Below are positions 11,036 through 22,772 of a stretch of 64,000 nucleotides of DNA, piece after piece. The stretch is taken from NCBI GenBank assembly GCA_964020975.1, contig OZ026625.1:42606794-42670793 (forward strand). Reading direction: 5' to 3'. Below the pieces are notes generated by a model. The model worked only from the letters and a program-made list of their open reading frames with translations. It searched no databases and was not told where the DNA came from. Every line of letters starts with the position of its first letter. The first letter of the stretch is position 1. This DNA comes from Hermodice carunculata (lineage: Eukaryota; Annelida; Polychaeta; Eunicida; Amphinomidae). The translations under genes and the position numbers were made by a program.

Positions 11036-11440
11036 AAATCATTGTAGCATGATTAATTGAACGAACTTGGTAGAGACTCACCCATAATGAATTCTTACTA
11101 TGTTTGAGGAGGATCTGGTTTACAGTTTTGGAGAAGTCGAAAATGTGAGACGTGAGCAGACAACGATGATGACATACAACAGACAACTGACCATACTATA
11201 AGCTTAACTAAATTACATGTAAACTGAGCTAAAAATTCACAAGTCCAAAAATTACTGGAGCATGAACTTTGAACAAACTGGGTAGACAGCGACTGAAGGT
11301 ACAGCCCTGCGAAGTTTGAAGTGAATCTGGCTGATGGTTTCTTCAAAGAAGTTGAAAAATTTAATTTTGGCAGATGGACGGACAGACGCAGGCCTGTCCT
11401 TTTTGCCCTGCTGACTGACAAGTCAACTGAGCTAAGAATC
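10745..11440 (+). repeat. Cluster of dispersed repeat A
   Basis: Three copies: about 10745-10860 (partial), 11037-11235 and 11236-11440. The last two each end with a 'gagctaa' block (near 11226 and 11427), showing that one unit runs from the A-rich tract to 'ctgagctaa'. An A-rich tract lies at 10970-11040. Confidence 0.7.
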
Positions 11441-11504
11441 AATCTGCACGCATTTACAAAGGTATCCCTATGCTAAACTTAATGGCATATACTCTTATTA
11501 ATCA

Positions 11505-11539
11505 TTACAAAAATAAAAAACAAACCAAAACAAAAAAAA

Positions 11540-11571
<32 letters not shown>

Positions 11572-11640
11572 AAAACAAAACAAAACAAAACAAAAAAAAA
11601 ACAAAAAAAAAAAAAAACAAAAAAAAAAAACAAAGCTTTC
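11505..11640. repeat. A-rich (A,C) low-complexity tract
   Basis: Runs of A broken by single C bases, the same composition as the tracts that accompany dispersed repeat A. The lysine-rich 66-residue frame here is not a gene. Confidence 0.9.
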
Positions 11641-12045
11641 GTAGAAAAAGCAACACTACCAACTCACTGAACTGCAGGAAAGTCCATTTCGGGATTTGGA
11701 GGAGACGTCGAAACCTACAAAATAGCTTTACAGCCTATGAAAATTAGCACAGCTGTTCAGAACTGAAAAGGCACATAGACATGTATTATTCAAGATCAAC
11801 CACCTTTGAGAGTTGGAAATGGGATATGTATGAGATGATTATAGTTCCGTTAGCAGGTTCTCTCACTTGGAACCCGTGTAATAAATTTAACAAAATTTGA
11901 TTACAATCAAGTTCTCAAAAATGGTTTAAAAATATTTTTATTTTGGTAAGGATACATTTAGGAAACAGGGCAAGGGCTATGTAAATCCTCTTACACATGG
12001 AAAAGATTAAAGAGAAAACACCCATCACAGGTTAGACAATGCGCT
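11641..12045. other. Gene-free stretch
   Basis: No recognisable feature. Confidence 0.4.
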
Positions 12046-12160
12046 ATAGGTTAGACAGGGACAGGTTAGCTTATGGAGTGTAAAGAGTTCGAACTGCGGA
12101 ATAGGATATTGACTACTAGGAAGTGGTTCTGGGCAAAAAGACACAAATACAATAGGGAGG
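12046..12160 (+). repeat. Direct repeat, left copy
   Basis: Matches 12729-12839 over about 110 bases with few differences. Shared landmarks are 'ggttagcttatggag' and 'tgactactaggaagtggtt'. Both copies can be read as a similar short peptide ending in TTRKWFWAK, but the significance is unknown. Confidence 0.8.
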
Positions 12161-12176
12161 ACGTCAGGAGACGTGG

Positions 12177-12440
12177 TCATATAGGGTGGAGGCGCCACAC
12201 GAGCATAAGCGGAACGACAAAAAACGTAAATGGTGCAAAAGAAATAAATTTGTTCCGAAGTGAATTTTTATGAGTTATATAAAAAGGACACTCGCAAGAA
12301 TAATGAAAAACATCTTCATCTCCGTTTCCACAGGCACACTGAGGGGCATCTAAAACACCCTTTAAAAACAGATCTAAGTTTGGCGTACTGCATCCCATAC
12401 GCAAATGTGCATTAGGAACAGCAAGCATTTTAATTTGTTT
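12177..12440 (-). pseudogene. LINE (non-LTR) RT, C-terminal fragment
   Basis: The open part is 83 residues. It carries 'LRMGCSTPNLDLFLKGV' followed by a cysteine/histidine cluster C-x-C-G, H and C-x5-Y: 'QCACG', 'DVFHYSCECPFY'. This is the zinc-knuckle-like end seen in many animal LINE polyproteins of the jockey/I/Nimb type, downstream of the RT. No RT core is visible nearby, so only the tail survives. The frame stops on both sides in unrelated sequence. The clade cannot be fixed from this piece. Confidence 0.7.
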
Positions 12441-12728
12441 GCATTTTTCCCCTAGTCTATTTTTTTCTTAAAAGATGTAAGATCTTCGGAATTACGTACA
12501 TCCGCAAGCAAATTATTCCACAATTGAACAAACGTTCGGAAAAAAGAAGTTTTCAATAGGTTTGTTCCTGATCGAAAAGCAGAGAAAAATTAACGGTTCA
12601 AACTACACTTGTTTCACTATAAATGGACATAAATGTTTTAAATCCTATAACTATTTGGGCTGATACAGCCTATGTCAAAATTTTACAGAGGAACGTTTGC
12701 AATATAGACAATAGTAATTCCATATGTA

Positions 12729-12839
12729 TATAGATTAGACAGGGAAAGGTTAGCTTATGGAGACTAAAGAGTTCGGACTGAGGAATAGGGTAATGACTAC
12801 TAGGAAGTGGTTCTGGGCAAAGAAGACACTAACACAATA
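12729..12839 (+). repeat. Direct repeat, right copy
   Basis: Second copy of 12046-12160, about 570 bases downstream of the end of the first, on the other side of the LINE tail. The spacing could reflect duplication around an insertion or two copies of one dispersed element. Confidence 0.8.
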
Positions 12840-13469
12840 TTTATATTACGTGACTGTGATGATGCATTACGGAGTCTAATTCGCATACATACTTGTCAAT
12901 TCAAGGTACATTTAGGTGTAATTTGAACATAATATGGCACCTTTTTGAGCCTTACATGTAAAGTATATAGTGCAAATTGAGAATACTTATGACAAATTTT
13001 CAGTTTTATGCCTGTGACAATTGTAATTTATGTTGCGAATGTTCCTATAACTTCAACATAATTTAAATTTTAGCTGTTCACAATATTTGTGAAAATGGCA
13101 CAGATAGGTACGTACCGTGTCAGTTTAGCATAAACAAGGTAAAACCAGAAAAGAATATTTGCTTCAAAAGCAAAATGTCTCTGTGTTCTTTCAATAAGTG
13201 CACAAATCAAAATTCTAGTGTCTTGGCATTTGTGCCCGTAGGTTGCACATGCAGCAAAACACACAGGAATATGATAAAGACGCCAGTGGTCTTCTAAATT
13301 TTGAATACATGCACATAACTCCACTTGAAATTATTTGTATATTGCTCAAAAAATTAATGCAAAGTAAGCCCTGAATAGGCATTTGATTACTGGTATGACT
13401 AAAGCTGTAGCAACAAAACTCCTAATCATTGAAGGAATCACGGACAGGTATACATAATTAAAATTGTTA
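12840..13469. other. Gene-free stretch
   Basis: The 84-residue minus-strand frame at 13070-13324 has several cysteines but no recognisable domain or supporting context. Nothing else is seen. Confidence 0.4.
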
Positions 13470-13650
13470 AAGTATGTCCAATAATCATAATTTAAACTTT
13501 CGTACTATTGTTTTGTTTTGTCGTCTATTGGATGCGCCTACAGCACAAACCCTTGAATTAAATTTAAATTGCACCTGTACCTTTAATAGTTTTGAAGATA
13601 TTGAACAGTTAAGGTTTCAAATGGCTTAAGTTTGCAAAAATTCATCATGC
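13470..13650 (+). repeat. Dispersed repeat family B
   Basis: Blocks 'attggatgcgcctaca' and 'aatagttttgaagatatt' followed by 'caaatggcttaagtttgc' are shared, in order, with the segment at 46.99-47.42 kb. It is unlike family A. Confidence 0.5.
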
Positions 13651-13771
13651 AGGCTATATTCCAAATGAGGAGCTTTATTTCAGTACTAGGTCAATCAGCA
13701 AGCCCAGTTTGGTATATCATTCGGAACACTAATAGTGTCCTTTGAAAACAACTGGGGATAGAATCTACCCA

Positions 13772-13983
<212 letters not shown>

Positions 13984-14130
13984 AGAAGTTTTTGAGGGAA
14001 AGCAAAACGTCTGTGTTAGTACAATGAAACACTAAATGATATCAAGGTACTGTTCATCTTCTTTGTGATATGAACACAGAAACATCGTGTGTTAAAATAT
14101 GAAGAAGGTAAAACTACATTAAAGCATTGT

Positions 14131-14254
14131 AATATTATATTATTTATCAGTAGTTTTCATATTGGCCCAGTTACAGGTAAGAGGTCAGCCACATGGCTGA
14201 CCAAGGACCTCTAATCGCGCCAATATGAAAATTACTGATTAATGATAATTTTAT
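14131..14254. repeat. Foldback palindrome (short MITE-like element)
   Basis: The arms pair almost end to end: 'atcagtagttttcatattgg' (from 14146) pairs with the complement of 'ccaatatgaaaattactgat' (to 14239). The centre at 14183-14202 is itself a hairpin with nine-base arms (GGTCAGCCA and TGGCTGACC). A 124-bp palindrome with an AT-rich outer part is typical of foldback MITEs. Confidence 0.8.
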
Positions 14255-15459
14255 TAATTGATATATAGAATCAATCTGTGCCTTTTTGACCTTTGGTGGA
14301 AGCCTTTATAGGTGAAAACAATTGATTAAAGCAACAGACTACATCAGCGTTCGGATCGAAAGCATGAAGCAAATTCTTTTCGACTGTTTCATGTCTTGTT
14401 CTGCAAAGTCTTGCATTGGTGACATACACTTCTTTCTTTGTTTCCAAGTGGCGATAAATCCAAGCTACAAATCAACATATGTTGTGTAGCATTTACCTGA
14501 TGGGTTGGTTGCCACTTGATACAGAATGCTCATGAGTGGTTCTTGGCTCATAATGGCTGGGGCATTTATCTAATATATATATATATTAGACAAAATTAAG
14601 ACACTGGGACAATGTTCACATTCCAAAATGGCACCAGCTAGTTGTATACTTATGCACACACCTAATATCAATGAGCTAACAAACTAACGTACTGTGTATC
14701 AATGTTGTCTGGGGATGCACATAGCTCAGTGTGGGGTGATCTCTTTTGCGAATGACTTAACACTGTGAAAGACATCCAAAATAAAACTATTGTAGTACAG
14801 GAAGTGTGTATGTGACTAAACCTACCATAATGATGTTTATGTTTGACGTGGCGAAATTTCTAGTATAATAAAGTGGTTGTCTAATAGTAAATCTATTGGG
14901 CCTGAGGGGCTAGCATCCAAGAATCTGAAATATGACATTGATTCTTTATGTATAATAATAATTAAGGTTCAGCTCCATGGGGGACCCGTTATCTTTTTGG
15001 GTTGTCTACCCTATTGTTGCATATAGTTGCATATAGGGTAAAGTACTCTTTCAGTCTACACCTCTGATTTTTAGCCACCTGGGGCAAATCATCCATATTC
15101 CAAACAAAATTATTATTCAGTATTCAAAAACTGCCACCAAATGATCCCTTCAACTGTCGGGAGGCATCAAACCTGATTGACTGGGCTGGTTAGCCGTCAT
15201 ATTGGTTTTTCCTGGTGGAGCAATTGAACCGTGTCTTGCAGACACTGCAGGCACCATCCCAATCAACCATCCAGGGCAAATGTCAAACATTTGCATGGGA
15301 CTGAAGAAACGGGACTTTCAATTGGCAAATGGAGCATATTTAAACCCTGTACCATGCTGCCTCAGGCTGATAGGTTGACTGGGTCACAACAGGGACTGCA
15401 GTAACAGATAGATTACTGAGAGACTCCTCGTCAAGGAGAACCTACTGTGGGTTGATCTC
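14255..15459. other. Gene-free stretch, possibly including the LTR next to the gypsy fossil
   Basis: A (TA)8 run lies near 14571-14587. The part from about 15150 to 15450 follows directly on the 3' side of the gypsy-type fossil and could hold its downstream LTR, but I found no matching copy upstream of gag, so no LTR pair can be claimed. Confidence 0.35.
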
Positions 15460-15465
15460 CAAGGG

Positions 15466-16360
15466 TCAAGCGGATGCAGCCGGCACAGGAAGGGGTGGTG
15501 GAATATCATTCCCCCAAGCCTCTGATGCCCTCAGAACCTTTGGAGGTTCCCCCCGATATTTGCTGAATGTGGCTTGGTGAACATGCCTCCTTCGACATTC
15601 TTGGGAGATTCGTTCCTTTAGGGGAGCTTCTCCTGATGCCTTCAGCCCCTCTGAGCTGCTCTCTCTCTCTAGCTGTCCCATGGTGCACTACAAACCTGAT
15701 AGAGAATATTCCCAGCTGGAAAAATTACTTTTCGGGATACTTTTCAAAGGGTTGACTGAGTGGCACTCGTGATTTCCTTAGCATCAAATATCACATATCT
15801 AATGTCCCATGCAGGAAAAGTCACTTTCTGTGTCAAAGCGGGAGTTGCTTTGGCAGGAACAAACTAACAAGACTGTTCAGTGGCTTTCTCTGCTTCTGCA
15901 GCTTCTGAAGGGGCTAATTGCTCTTCATCCACTCTCGTTGAAGTGGACAAAGCTTCTTCTGGGGCTCCCACAAGAGGGGGGACCATGGAGCCAGAAGTTA
16001 CACTGGTGACGGTAGTAGAAGTCATGGTCACAGTGGACAGGCCGATGGCTGATGATACCACTGATTTGGGCACAGATACCACTGGAGGACTAACTTCCAC
16101 GGTTTCAGGATCCAAAGTCCATGAAACTTCAATACTGGGTCGACATGTCACAAGTGGTGACACTAGCCCAACTGCTCCATAGAGATAACAGCTACCATTG
16201 AAGTAGCCAACTCCCTGCACAACATGTCGAGCTGTGCAAGGTCTGCAGGAAGAGATGCCATGATCTCAGAGGTAGACATTCTCTGACATTCCCTGACATC
16301 TCTCCAGCACCTTCTGCACCATGATTGGCATCTTACACAGGGTTGGCTGATGTACATAGC
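15466..16360 (-). pseudogene. Region downstream of integrase in the gypsy-type fossil
   Basis: One 118-residue stretch (16220-15864) is rich in serine, threonine, valine and proline, with a repeated TVTSxTSGS-like texture. The neighbouring stretch at 16357-16163 has a cysteine cluster (CVRCQSWCRRC). I do not recognise an envelope. It could be a poorly conserved C-terminal extension of the polyprotein. Confidence 0.4.
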
Positions 16361-16399
16361 TAGCCGACTCAGTCAAAGCAAGAAACCTTTCTCAAATAC

Positions 16400-17560
16400 A
16401 GACTCTGACCCAGGTAGATCAGAATCTCCTATCTGTTGTTCCTGAGATGCCTGCAGGTGTTCTCTAGCTACCTTGTGAGTCACCCAATGCTTCTTTTAGT
16501 TCAATTGCATGCTCCACAGGAGAAGCAGAGGCAGAGATGGACAAGGTGGCAAACATAATACAGTCAGGCCACCTACCCTCACGGCCTAGCATAAGATGGT
16601 TTGGTCTAAAACCTGTACTACACTAAGGAGTGTTACGATAGGCTGCTGCTAGTAAGGAGAGACGTTCATCATCCCAATTTCTTTGTTTCTTGTGCACACA
16701 ACATCTGATTAAACCTCTCCACTTATTACTACACGGTTGATATGGTGTAGGTCTAGTTTAAGTAACTTGTAATAACTCATGCACATGTTACATCAGTTCC
16801 CCAAAAGCTATGAACTTGATCAGTGTGTACTTCGAGGTGTACCAAAAGGAGCCCAAAACTTGTGTACAAATATCTGAGCCACCATAACAGCTGTTTGATA
16901 TGGCAGTCCAAAGCACTCTACCCATCAAGTGAACTGGTGAATCAAGACCAAGATATACCTGTTGCTATTATTACATACTGGTAATGGACATAGAATGTCG
17001 ATGTGCACATAGTCTAATGGTGCACTGGCCTGGTAACTCTGACTAGGAGCTTTCACAGGTTAAGGCAACTTCTTACAATCAGCACATTTGACGCATGCTT
17101 GAATATAATCTTGTATATCCTGAGACATATGGTACTATTGCTACTGCTGCTGTAAATAAGACAGGTTTTGTTGATACCTTGATGCCGAGCAGGAGGAACA
17201 TCATGATTATATCAAAAGATGTCTCTTTTCATGGAATTAGGCGCCATCAGAAGCATTCTAGTAGGACCAGTGTGGTCAGCCATCACCTTTTCGTACAGTA
17301 CACCATTTACAAGTTGGAATTGGGACCAACACAACTAGTATTTTCATAATGCTGTTTTCTTTCTAGCTATATACTCCTGGTCTGCTGGCTCATCAATGAT
17401 GCATTGATGTGGGATCATCAGGTCAGGATTATGTAGCTGTTTCGACTGTAGTTCCTCCAGGGTATAAAATGGCAGCCTGTTTCAGACAGACCATTTCGGC
17501 AATTGCTCATCCTGTCTTCTGAGTCCTGTCTTCTGCACTAGATACTGTTTAAACAGCGAG
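16400..17560 (-). pseudogene. Integrase of the gypsy-type fossil
   Basis: A zinc-binding CVKCADCK block (near 17.09 kb) is followed by 'APLDYVHIDIL', the first catalytic aspartate region (near 17.0 kb). Further on is a VERFNQML-like block (near 16.73 kb), which in gypsy integrases follows the catalytic glutamate. Integrase joins the cDNA to host DNA. This copy is fossil. Confidence 0.75.
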
Positions 17561-17599
17561 AGGTACACAAGCGTGTACATCTTATTCAAACCTAGCCTG

Positions 17600-18255
17600 T
17601 TAATTATGCACCCAAGTGCAATATGAGCAGCCAACACTGGGAAGATCTGAGACCTTCATCCCAGCTGTGTAACAGTCGCATGAGTGGTCATCTATTTCCT
17701 TGTGATGAAGACCATCAGCATTGTTGTGCCTTTTACCAGCTCTGTGTTCAATGGCAAAATCATACTGACTGTTTTTTATACAGTCAGCATACAAATTGCT
17801 TCTGGTGCTTTAAAATGAAACAACCATGCCAGGCTTCCATGGTCAGTTCAAAGTGTGAACCTACCACCAAGTAAATAGTGTCTAAAGTGTCGGGTAAACC
17901 TAATTACTGCTAATAATTCCCTATGGGTCACACAATATATTTCTTGTTCTGGACTCAAATGGTTACTCACATAAGCAATAACTTGTTTGTTCCCCCCTTG
18001 GATCTGGCTCAAGGCTGCTCCAATTCCAGTGGAACTTGCATCAGTATCAAGATGTTGTGGATCATAAGCATTTGGGTAAGCAAGGATTGGAGAGCTAGTC
18101 AATTTATCTTTCAGTGCCTTGAAGGAAAACTCTTGTTCAGGTTCCCATTGGAAATGAACTTTATCCCCCAATAAAGCTATCATGGGACCTGCAATTTTTG
18201 CATAACCTGGAATGAACCAGTGATAATACCCGGTCAGACCAAGAAAAGCTTGCAC
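17600..18255 (-). pseudogene. RNase H region of the gypsy-type fossil
   Basis: It starts in the RT thumb with 'FLGLTGYYHWFIPGYAKIA'. Next come the RNase H first aspartate block 'LDTDASSTGIGAALSQ', 'VIAYVSNHLSPEQEIY', 'RELLAVIRFTRHFRHYLLG' and, lower down, 'FAIEHRAGKRHNNADGL', the second and final aspartate regions. All are characteristic of the gypsy RT/RNase H connection. Confidence 0.9.
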
Positions 18256-19040
18256 CTCTCAAAGAGTAGTTGAAGATTTACAATCAAGAACATGTTTTAC
18301 AAGGGTCGAATTCATTTAGATGCTGTTAGAGCTCACTTCATGTCCAAGGAAAACTACACTATCATGATATAGTTGGCTCTTCCAAGGTTTTGGTTTCAGA
18401 TTATGTTTTTAAAGTCTTCCTAAAACATTTCATAACCGTTTCCGATGTTCCATAAATGTAGAACGGATCACCAGCACATCATCAATAGAAATTAATAATG
18501 CCCCCCCCCCCCATTGGAGCCTTCACAGTACATTGAAAAATCAAAGTGGCACTGCACAGTCTGAAAGCCAGATGGGGATATTGATAAAATCCATACTTTG
18601 CAATGAATGCTGTTTTGGAATTGCTATTATCTATGCACCAGAGGACACTGCTGTACTTTCAGACTAAAGCCACTGGTGAAGCCCATTCATTATTTGATGG
18701 TTCCACAATACCAGCATTTAACAACTTATTCAGGTGATCTCTTTCCGCCCCTTGAAAACCAAGAGGAGGACAATGCATTGGTTGCCATATAGGTTTGCTG
18801 AACCTGTATCAGTGCAGACCTTAATATCACTAAAACAGCCTAGGTCCCAGTCTCCCTGGGAAAAGACATCCTGGTGGTTAAGTAATACAGATGCCAATTG
18901 TTCTTGTTGATCAATAGTTAATATTTTGCTGGTATTTTTGAATATATCCTGAACATGTTTAGGCAAATAAGTAGGGTTCTCAACAGTTGGTGAGGATGCT
19001 CTATATATACTTGACTCATTGTAGTTTGAATTAGCCACCT
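18256..19040 (-). pseudogene. Reverse transcriptase of the gypsy-type fossil
   Basis: The pre-RT linker is clear ('LPKHVQDIFKNTSKILT', 'HQDVFSQGDWDLGC'), a form found in many invertebrate gypsy elements. The RT palm that follows is more eroded. A C homopolymer lies near 18489-18502. Confidence 0.75.
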
Positions 19041-19344
19041 TCTCTCAGAATTGCGACTGAGATCCAAAAAGAATTCTTGTTAGAGAAATTTGATATGGCA
19101 TTCTGATCTTTCATTTTTGGTTCAGATTGACCAAAGTGCTCTGGTTCCATCAACTGAACTTTACATGTTCCCATCTTAAGAACAATTTTAGATGAGGTGA
19201 GATTGACAAATCTGGTGGTATATGAGGATTCATATCAACTAAAACAGATCCTGCTATGGCATCATCCTGAAACTGAATTGGCTCAAGATGGCAGCTACTT
19301 CAGGTGAAGGATTTTCCACTCCAGCCACGAAAACACTTTCTGCT

Positions 19345-19854
19345 TCAGGAGGAAGGGTTTTCTTTAATAACATGGCTAACCAAATTCTTACCTCTGTTTG
19401 GTGTATATGTTGGTACTACTGCACCAGAAATTTCTAATCCTCCCCTTGCATGAATCACAGCATCAGCTGCTTGCAGGAAATCTACACCAAGGAGTACATG
19501 GACCACCATAGGGGCAACATAAACAGGCCAGCTAATTTTCTTGTTGGCTATCCTGATTTCTACCATTATTTCCTTGGGTCCCATGGTAGTATCTGTGATA
19601 CTGAAACCGTAAAGTCATACAGATGCTAATCTTTCTTAGGTCAAAGGGTCGATGAACCTAGTAGCAAAATCCCCAGGCAGTATGGTTATTTTGGCCCCAG
19701 TGACAATAAGTGCATCAACAGCCACACTATTTTCGACACTTGGCACACAAAGTCTTAACCCCTGTACGTCTGTCTGACAGACCTGCACTTTTGATTCATT
19801 ATGAGACTTTATGTGAAATAAAGCCTGACCTTTTAGGGAGAAGTCCTTTTCCAT
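19345..19854 (-). pseudogene. Aspartic protease of the gypsy-type fossil
   Basis: The block 'VDALIVTGAKITILP' sits at the active-site position (the family has D-S/T-G-A there), and downstream 'HVLLGVDFLQ' is the conserved ILGxDFL motif. The spacing of about 90 residues fits a retroviral-type aspartic protease. Confidence 0.75.
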
Positions 19855-19874
19855 TTTCCTCCCTGAATCTTTCT

Positions 19875-21500
19875 CTATTTGATGATTCTTGATTTAGTTA
19901 AAGGCTTTGGCCTGGAAATCCCTGAGTTGCCCACACAAATGAGAAGGTTCATCTTCAAGAGAGGTGTTTCTGAAGGGAGATTGAGACAAAGTTCGACTTG
20001 ATGAGTAATCTCATTTCGGAAACTATTCTGGTTTGGAGACCTACTCATGTGTTCTGGATAAAATGTCTCATCCCCCCTCCCCTCTTTTAAATATTGTCTA
20101 CTGACAACATTCTTCAAAGGTTTCCATAAGCTTTTGTAAGCTATCCCGTGATACTGAAGCATTTGCAGCCTCAATTTTTTCACTCTGTCTTGTAGTTTAT
20201 GTAAGGATGCTTCTGGACATTAAATGGTCAAGGCTTTTAAATCCTTTAGTAACTCCTAATCACAGTTCATCAACACTAGCAGCAAGTGTTTTTCCATCAC
20301 CTGCTGCTCTCAGAATGTAATATTCATCTTCTTCAGAATCACGATATTCATTGTGAAATGAAACTCTACTGATGTTTGGTTTTGGCCACTGGGTCCTCCC
20401 TTGTGTGATTGTACATTGCATTAAGATAATTTTCCCTTGATCATACATGGGAAACAGTATCAACCAGTGTCTGGCAAAATAGTTAGGACTTAGTATCTTA
20501 TTTCAGGATGTTTAACTCACATCAAAAATGAATACACAGCAGCAGATTCCTTGTCTTTTTGGCTACAATTTCTGTATGCATGTGCAGCTTAACGTCCCAC
20601 CTCTTCTACAAATTCTTGCAAAGATTCCTTTTTCTGAGAATTGCAAATAGTTTGGCCCTTAACATAAGGGAAGGGTTGTTTATACCGAAAACATCTTGGT
20701 CAATTTCTGCTAAGTTGTGCATAACTTATGTTTCCGCCAGCCACTGTGGTACACAGAAACTGGACAGCTGATCCCCTTAAAGTTTCAAATAAGGCATTTA
20801 CTTTGTCAATGTCTGTCCATCCATATTGGGCAGCCACATGCTCAAACAGGACCAGAAAGGTATCCCACTTATAACTTCCAACACATGTCAGCAGTTTTGC
20901 TTTTGGACTTGCCCAGCATTCCGACCATCCATTTTGAAAGTTAAGATGCTCCAAGGGATAAATTTCACCGTTATTATAAAGGTCATTCTGGCCATTTCTC
21001 TGTGCCGAATGCTGCAAGAAGCAAACTTGGCCATTGGTGGAATTCTCACTCCGACCACCACTTCTATTGAATATTACAGAATCAGTAGTTTTCTGTGAAA
21101 AGTTGATTGATGCATACTGTGGTATGGCACTTCTAATGTCATTGGAGTCAGAATTTTGTTGAGCAACCGTAATGGTTGAGTCCATACAGTTTTTGAAATT
21201 CTGAATATTTTGATTTTGCAAATCACATAGATTCGTGTGCGTCGAATGATCAGGATTGTAACCGCTACCAGTCTGTGATGTTAGTGAGGATCGATCAACA
21301 GGTCCACTTGTAGTGTCTTCCCTGGAAAATGAATTGACAGGAGCCGGGGCCCTGACAGGAGCAGCATCTTTCCTGACTGTATTTGAGACTCCATTTGTAA
21401 ATGGATCTACAGTTTTATCTGGCAATTTGTCAATAACCTGTTTTAATTTTTCATCTATAAAATGAGCCATTATGGTTTTCAAATATGTTGCAAGGGTTGA
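19875..21500 (-). pseudogene. Gag region of the gypsy-type fossil
   Basis: The largest piece is 260 residues (21482-20700). Its C-terminal part reads 'WDTFLVLFEHVAAQYGWTD' and 'LRGSAVQFL', the gag capsid-like pattern W-x2-F...F...A...W and LRGSA seen in gypsy elements of invertebrates. The N-terminal 150 residues are low-complexity and rich in S, N, Q and T. The region from 20.46 to 19.88 kb holds less conserved gag sequence. Confidence 0.7.
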
Positions 21501-22683
21501 TAGCTGGTTTCGTACAGTTTCTGCTACTAATTGTCCTAAGTTGGTATTTTTACTATCAGATGCAATGAAAATATCTAATGCACCTGCACTAGCATTTTCA
21601 CTTTCATTTTGTTGAATATGAATACTTACTGAGTTTCTCCTCAGTTGTGAATCACTGTTTTGTCAGTTTAGTCATTTTGGACCTTGTGAGATTTAATCCT
21701 GATAATTGTAAACCTTTCTAGTAATTTGTCAGGTTGATAGACTGAGATATTTGTCATCTTACCTCACTACAAATGACCTACACTGGCTCCACTACTTTTT
21801 TTAAAGTACATGTAGTAAATTAATATTTATGTAGTGTGAATACGTAATTTATAACTATTAACACAATTGGGTTCAATGTTCAGTAAATATGAAAAACGAT
21901 CTGTGTATAAATATGTGTTACAACAAACTACCTAAAGTGACGCACATGTAAGCAAATCTGTATCATCATATCACAGACATATCAAATAACTTGATATTTA
22001 TTGCACAGTGAAGATTTACATTTAAACACCAACATGTATTTTTGCTAAAAATAAGGAATGTGTTTTTGTTTTTGTACTGTGTTCAGAATCCCTTCATATT
22101 TTCTCTCCAATTACCACAGATCTGTTTATATCAAAGCTATACACAAAATGAAATTTTCATACTTCACAATGCCAACTTAATTTAAAATAGGAGAGTACAA
22201 AAGGTCGTTTACACCACTATGTGCAGTGTAAGCAAACAATTAAATTGAGATTTGGAGCAAATACCAAGTGATTACATGTGCCACAGTTAAGCACATGTAA
22301 ACATATATTTTGTATACATGTGTATATGCTCACATCCAGATGTATATTCAACACAACATACAGTCGGTAACATGCAAATAACATAAAATCGACACCAAAA
22401 TAACAATGACTCATTCACACAATGAAATTTCTTAATTTTTTCCATTAAAGAACACAGACTTGTTAAAATAAAAAAATCTATCCACAAATATATTTAAATA
22501 AATCAACAATTTGAGATTTGTTTTGACAACAAATGTAGAGAACAATACAAGATTGTCCAGACACAAATCTTTATTTTCAGTTTTTTTCTGTAGCCTATAG
22601 ATATGTTCTTACAAACAACCTGTACTTCAACATATGTGGCAACACGACAGACAACAAATAATGAATGTACTTATCTATGAACG

Positions 22684-22685
<2 letters not shown>
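21501..22685. other. Gene-free AT-rich stretch
   Basis: Expected site of the upstream LTR of the gypsy-type fossil, but I saw no repeat shared with the downstream side. Frames at 22217-22487 lack motifs. Confidence 0.4.

Positions 22686-22766
<81 letters not shown>
22686..22766. repeat. (TA)n microsatellite
   Basis: About 40 TA units, uninterrupted until a tacatatatc edge. Confidence 0.97.

Positions 22767-22772
<6 letters not shown>

Larger units (their letters stand above)
15460..21500 (-). mobile_element. Gypsy-type LTR retrotransposon, broken
   Basis: In minus-strand order: gag (about 21.5-19.9 kb), protease (19.85-19.35), RT (19.04-18.26), RNase H (18.26-17.6), integrase (17.56-16.4) and a low-complexity tail (to 15.46). 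The order protease-RT-RNase H-integrase is that of the Ty3/gypsy superfamily. About 6 kb of internal sequence is present, so most of the element remains, but it has many breaks and is an old fossil. No envelope gene is recognisable and no LTR pair was found. The age is judged only as old, from the level of decay. Confidence 0.88.
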
